Shown: in pieces, positions 7,297 through 7,957 of the stretch
How positions within the stretch are numbered: position 1 is the first letter of the stretch
How the letters are laid out: each line of letters starts with the position of its first letter
Assembly: GCA_037147415.1 (NCBI GenBank)
Contig: JBAWVF010000172.1
Coordinates: 1 to 7,957 of the forward strand
Direction of reading: 5' to 3'
Length of the DNA: 7,957 nt
DNA from: BOG-933 sp037147415
GTDB taxonomy: Bacteria; Pseudomonadota; Alphaproteobacteria; Azospirillales; Azospirillaceae
The notes under the pieces: model-generated
Seen by the model: the letters and a program-made list of their open reading frames with translations, nothing else
Databases searched by the model: none
Told to the model about the DNA's origin: nothing
Translations under genes and position numbers: made by a program

Positions 7297-7347
7297 GATA
7301 CCGCCGAGCTTGATCCATGACACAGCCGTGTAATCGGGGGCGGTATC
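7297..7347 (+). other. Long-range inverted repeat after the transporter operon
   Basis: GATACCGCC (7297-7305) and GGCGGTATC (7339-7347) are perfect complements separated by 33 bases, starting 7 bases after the ATPase stop. The interior holds a small ACAC/GTGT stem (7320-7323, 7328-7331). It could be a 3'-end structure of the operon mRNA. There is no U-tract, and a nine-base match at this distance can arise by chance in several kilobases, so confidence is low. Further weak GC stems (for example GCGCC/GGCGC at 7367-7371 and 7376-7380) follow. Confidence 0.25.
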
Positions 7348-7420
7348 GGGCCGCGACCGTGGCCCCGCGCCCCGTGGCGCGAAGGCAAGCCCGCACCGCG
7401 GGCGCCCGCCGTCTGAGGGA

Positions 7421-7446
7421 AGCTTTGATGTTTATTCATCAAAGCT
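7421..7446. repeat. Palindrome copy 1, immediately before trmL
   Basis: AGCTTTGATG (7421-7430) and CATCAAAGCT (7437-7446) form a perfect 10-base-pair stem with the loop TTTATT. The right arm ends seven bases before the trmL ATG, where a ribosome site would normally lie. The 22-base core matches copy 2 (7914-7935) at 19 positions, with all differences in the loop. It could act as a terminator-like structure for the upstream operon, an mRNA element controlling trmL, a protein operator, or a member of a repeat family. Confidence 0.75.
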
Positions 7447-7453
7447 CATCGAA

Positions 7454-7903
7454 ATGACGCTTCGGCTTGTCCTTTATGAGCCCGACATTCCCCAGAATAC
7501 CGGAGCGATGATCCGATTGGCCGCGTGCCTCGGGGTCGGGCTCGATTTGATCGAGCCCTGCGGTTTCGTGCTTGATGACCGCAGGCTAAAGCGGGTGGCG
7601 ATGGATTATGCCGCCGCCCTGGTCCCGCGGCGCCATCGCTCCTGGACCGCGTTTCGGGACGCAACCGTCGGGCGCCGCCTGGTGCTGCTGAGCACCCGTT
7701 CCAGTGTGCCCTACACCGATTTCAGCTTTCAGGCCGACGATCTGATCATGGTCGGACGTGAAAGCGCCGGCGTCCCGGATGACGTTCATCACGCCGCCGA
7801 TGCCCGCCTGTTGATTCCTCTGGTTGCACCGGCACGCTCGCTCAACGTTACCTTGGCGGCCGCCATGGTCCTGGGCGAAGCCTTGCGCCAAACACGCCTA
7901 TAA
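7454..7903 (+). CDS. trmL: tRNA (cytidine/uridine-34 2'-O)-methyltransferase, SPOUT family
   Basis: Methylates the 2'-OH of the wobble nucleotide in certain leucine tRNAs using S-adenosylmethionine, which aids codon-wobble decoding (known for E. coli TrmL). The product has 149 residues against 157 in E. coli, the normal single-domain length; family members act as dimers with a knotted active site. Seen: motif 1 YEPDIPQNTGAMIRLAACLG (8-27), IEPCGFVLDDRRLKRVAMDY (33-52), motif 2 VGRESAGVPDDV (100-111) and motif 3 ARSLNVTLAAAMVLGEALRQ (127-146). The ATG at 7454 places the conserved LVLYEPDIPQNTG at its usual distance from the N-terminus, so the start is secure although no Shine-Dalgarno sequence is visible; a palindrome occupies that space. 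A second palindrome begins seven bases after the stop. It is probably a single-gene unit, since no other gene touches it within the window. Confidence 0.94.
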   Translation: MTLRLVLYEPDIPQNTGAMIRLAACLGVGLDLIEPCGFVLDDRRLKRVAMDYAAALVPRRHRSWTAFRDATVGRRLVLLSTRSSVPYTDFSFQADDLIMVGRESAGVPDDVHHAADARLLIPLVAPARSLNVTLAAAMVLGEALRQTRL

Positions 7904-7910
7904 TACCAAT

Positions 7911-7938
7911 GGCCTTTGATGTTGACACATCAAAGGCC
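7911..7938. repeat. Palindrome copy 2, immediately after trmL
   Basis: GGCCTTTGATG (7911-7921) and CATCAAAGGCC (7928-7938) form a perfect 11-base-pair stem with the loop TTGACA, starting seven bases after the trmL stop. Its core is the same CTTTGATG...CATCAAAG as copy 1. A GC-rich sequence rather than a U-tract follows, so if it terminates transcription it does so atypically. A perfect -10-like TATAAT (7899-7904) lies just upstream. The last 19 bases of the window show nothing else I can identify. Confidence 0.75.
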
Positions 7939-7957
7939 CCCTCAAACGGCGGGCGCC

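Noticed and set aside
7295..7333. A 12-codon frame starting ATGATACCG after the ATPase gene as a leader peptide.
   Set aside because: There is no ribosome site, no run of regulatory codons and no attenuator linked to it; it is probably chance.
7922..7927. TTGACA in the loop of palindrome copy 2 as a -35 promoter element.
   Set aside because: No -10-like hexamer lies 15-19 bases downstream (the bases there are around AACGGC).
7421..7938. Reading the two palindromes as FNR/FixK boxes (TTGAT-N4-ATCAA).
   Set aside because: The half-sites match, but the spacing between TTGAT and ATCAA is eight bases, not four, in both copies.

Overview
The window looks like chromosomal DNA from an alphaproteobacterium. 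The base composition is GC-rich with strong G/C preference at third codon positions. The gltX-gltA adjacency, the Atm1-type exporter and the trmL sequence are all familiar from that class, and Rhodospirillales-like lineages are my best guess. I see no phage genes, integrase, CRISPR array, tRNA or rRNA, and no toxin or defence gene.

Layout. (1) Positions 1-1526, minus strand: the N-terminal four-fifths of an Atm1/ABCB7-type ABC exporter. It runs off the left edge, and its last 32 bases no longer match the family, exactly where the ABC signature should begin. (2) A divergent intergenic region of about 215 bases carries a perfect 16-base tandem direct repeat just upstream of gltX. (3) gltX (glutamyl-tRNA synthetase) and gltA (citrate synthase), plus strand. 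gltA has its own recognisable promoter and ends in a strong GC-rich hairpin. (4) A compact operon of four overlapping reading frames follows: a possible very small membrane peptide, a periplasmic NitT/TauT-type substrate-binding protein, its SsuC/TauC-like permease and its ATPase. (5) trmL (tRNA wobble cytidine/uridine 2'-O-methyltransferase) is flanked on both sides by nearly identical palindromes of the form CTTTGATG-N6-CATCAAAG.

The genes fall into separate functional units. gltX and trmL serve tRNA charging and wobble modification, and gltA feeds the TCA cycle. The Atm1-like exporter probably moves glutathione-linked or sulfur species or metal conjugates out of the cytoplasm. The ABC importer is complete (binding protein, membrane subunit, ATPase) with its start/stop codons interlocked, but the sequence does not reveal its substrate.

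The core genes are ordinary. The parts most worth a second look are non-coding or very small: the paired palindromes around trmL, the tandem repeat before gltX, the translationally coupled small hydrophobic ORF before the binding protein, and the abrupt loss of homology at the left edge. I did not find convincing evidence for a wholly new multi-gene system.
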